From assembly GCA_022836615.1 (NCBI GenBank), contig MU405235.1:248001-312000 (forward strand): a stretch of 64,000 bases of DNA. Direction: 5' to 3'. This document shows, one piece after another, positions 61,951-64,000 of the stretch (the stretch's first letter is position 1; every line of letters begins with the position of its first letter). The DNA is from Annulohypoxylon bovei var. microspora (lineage: Eukaryota > Ascomycota > Sordariomycetes > Xylariales > Hypoxylaceae). The position numbers and the translations under genes were made by a program. Below the pieces are notes generated by a model, which made no database searches, was not told the origin of the DNA, and saw only the letters and a program-made list of their open reading frames with translations.

Positions 61951-64000
61951 ATGACTGAGGTCGTGCCCGGCGACCGCACCAAGCTTCTGCAATTAAAGAA
62001 GGCAGAATGCAGGTTAGTATTATATTCATGAAAAAAAGCTAATTGATCCGATTCTAATGATATAATTATTTTTAGTGCGATCGCACGGTCAAGGAAGAGG
62101 AAGTTGTGTGTGTTGTATGCCGTCGCTACATGTGTGGATGGCCTCCCTCAACGAAGCTTCGCCGACCCCGACGCGCCGCCGACCAACCCTGCCGAGTCGC
62201 ATTTTCTTGAAGGGTCCGATATCTTACAGTATGCAAATAATTATCCTATTTAAATTCCAAAAAGTATTTGGTCGCGTTTTGGCCTATTATTAGAAAATGT
62301 TGATAGTTTTTTGGAATTTGAATTTGCTAATATTCAATTTAGAGGAAGGAAACTGAACGAGTTGAATATTCCTTCGCGTCCTCGAGTTCGATCGGAATAC
62401 CCTCAACTACCTAGACCCGGAGAAAGCTTTGGTCTCAACGAGAATTCACTACATTCTACCGCCTATAAGAAGAAAGATGCTAGCTCTATCTCACAACCCG
62501 CCGTGCTTTTGCCGTCGCCATCCGTACCATCGCGACAAGGAATTGATGATGGGAAGACTGATACCATCTCTAGGGCCTCGCCAACTACTTTCTCAAGTTC
62601 CGAGAACAAGTTGAAGTCACCCCAAGCATCATGGCCTACTACTCAACCTGCCAATCAACCTATCCGCACGGATATTGCTGCCGTCCCTACCTTAGCAAAT
62701 GATCAATCCCAACAACTCAAGCCTACTACCGTCATTAAGCAGGCGAACCAACCGATAGATTATAGGCCTAATGGGACACACAAGTATACAGGGAGCTTGC
62801 CTACAGCACCGTCTAGTTTGCCCCAGATACAGGCCAATCAACCTATCGTCGACGATCAACAACAACTACGTCAGGTTGACGAATCTGCGAATGCGGATGC
62901 GCTGCAACAAGATATACGTGAAGGAGAGCCCATGGAACTTGATGTAACCCCGGTCAAGAAGCCTGCGGATGACATCGCTACGGTGCAATCAGGTCCTCTG
63001 CCAGATAACAATCATGCTATTGATAGCGTATCGTCGTTTTCTGCTACTCATGCGGCGACAACCCCAGTGGCCCTTGATGTGTCAATTAAAAGTCCAGGTG
63101 GTGATATGGTGCCATTTGCGGCCAACAAGGAGACTAATTCAATGGGAATGAAAGACATGGCGTCGATGAGACAAAATCCGCAGAATGGGATCCCTTCTAA
63201 GCCAGTCGTGGCTGGAACATCCGAAAGCATTCCGGTAGACCAGGTCAGAATTCAACCGATATCGCAACCAACAAATGTTGCAATGAAAACACCACTTAAT
63301 GGCATTAAGGAGACAACTGCCGTTGTAGATTCGCCTCTACCACCTCAAAACACACCCGCATCTACAGTATGCGTTCCTACGCCCGAAAAACCTGTAGCAG
63401 TAGATGTTCAACGGCGTACGGGTAGCATCCCTCCCAGTCTGCAACAACTCCCACAGCATCCGCTACCCAACGTCCATGGTCCTCCAATGCCATCTGTGAG
63501 GGGCGATCAACAGCAGACAGACCCTGACTTCCACAAAAGAATACCTAACCTTAATGGCGATGTTGTCCAAAGTTCTACTAAGGACGAAATTATGCGGAAA
63601 GAAAATTTGGTGGCTTCCGTGGCGTCCACTAAATCTTCTCGGGCCACTGCAGAAACCCACACAGGGGTGCAAGAATCTCAAGAAACTCCGTTCGACCACT
63701 CGTCAACACAAACTCGATCAGATCGTAGACGAATGAGTAGTCCCACAGGAGTTGCTCGTCAGAAGCCAGTGTCTGAGATTCTCAGCGGACCACCAAAGCC
63801 GTTGGATTATGACGACCCTAGTCGCACTGCCCTGATAATTCCAAGTTCACAATCCTCGAAGCAACGCTCAGAGAGCCAGAAGGCCAAATTTAAGGGGATA
63901 AATAATCGATCCATGGTCATATTCGGTAAACAGTCCAAGGGCACCATGGATTCAGGCAAAGCTCTAGTTCAGAACCGCTCGGGAGCTGGTCAGATGGCTA
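61951..64000 (+). CDS. EAF1: EAF1/VID21, NuA4 histone acetyltransferase subunit (partial, runs off the right edge)
   Basis: Exons 61951..62012, 62076..62228 and 62343..64000 (open to the window end) give the first 624 codons. The start is MTEVVPGDRTKLLQLKKAEC, then SAIARSRKRKLCVLYAVATC, FADPDAPPTNPAESHFLEGS and DILQGRKLNELNIPSRP. This is the conserved N-terminal block of fungal Vid21/Eaf1. The remainder so far is Ser/Pro/Gln-rich and disordered, with repeats of ANQPI. The HSA and SANT domains that define the family would lie beyond the window, so the name rests on the N-terminal block. Eaf1 is the scaffold unique to the NuA4 acetyltransferase complex. Both introns have GT..AG ends and keep phase. 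Confidence 0.8.

Noticed and set aside
1..64000. CRISPR arrays, ribosomal RNA genes and canonical tRNA genes
   Set aside because: None found by eye; spaced direct repeats are absent and no sequence folds convincingly as a tRNA.

Overview
The window is a gene-dense piece of a filamentous ascomycete (Pezizomycotina, most likely Sordariomycetes) nuclear chromosome. The evidence is short GT..AG introns of about 50-90 nt with CTAAC/CTGAC-type branch sites, intergenic DNA full of ACCTAGGT/GTAGGTA-type motifs, fungal-specific genes (PAN1, MVP1, LSM3, SPP2, EAF1/VID21, sphingolipid C9-methyltransferase, GPI12) and a Ty3/gypsy retrotransposon. All gene models below were spliced by hand, with reading-frame phase checked across each junction.

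Left part (1-22.4 kb): a partial DCN1-like neddylation gene, MVP1 (retromer-associated sorting nexin), mitochondrial ribosomal protein uL15m, two convergent DAL5/allantoate-permease-type MFS transporters around a small membrane ORF, LSM3, a mitochondrial helical-repeat (ATPase-expression-like) protein, GPI12, two convergent small membrane-protein genes and one small gene of unknown function.

Middle part (23.2-38.1 kb): a carbohydrate locus. It holds a GH18 chitinase-like gene (-), an F-box gene relic, a nucleotide-sugar 6-dehydrogenase of the SPERxxPG/GVGGHC type (-), a chitin-synthase-like GT2 (+, divergent from the dehydrogenase), a membrane-anchored CE4 polysaccharide deacetylase (+) and a sugar-porter MFS gene (+). 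Read together, a UDP-uronate-forming enzyme, a polymerising glycosyltransferase, a deacetylase and a glycosidase suggest synthesis of an uncommon, uronate-containing and partly deacetylated aminosugar polymer. This is the best candidate here for a poorly described system.

Right part (39.0-64 kb): a 63-residue secreted-protein gene, with a complete 7.8-kb Ty3/gypsy element inserted about 0.47 kb upstream of it. The element has identical 142-bp LTRs, a CCCAC target duplication and one open 2399-codon frame. Then follow a GC-rich NmrA-like reductase gene with a 350-bp inverted-repeat (MITE-like) element at its 5' side, PAN1, sphingolipid C9-methyltransferase, SPP2, and the first 624 codons of EAF1/VID21, preceded by a 12-bp perfect hairpin and upstream ORFs.
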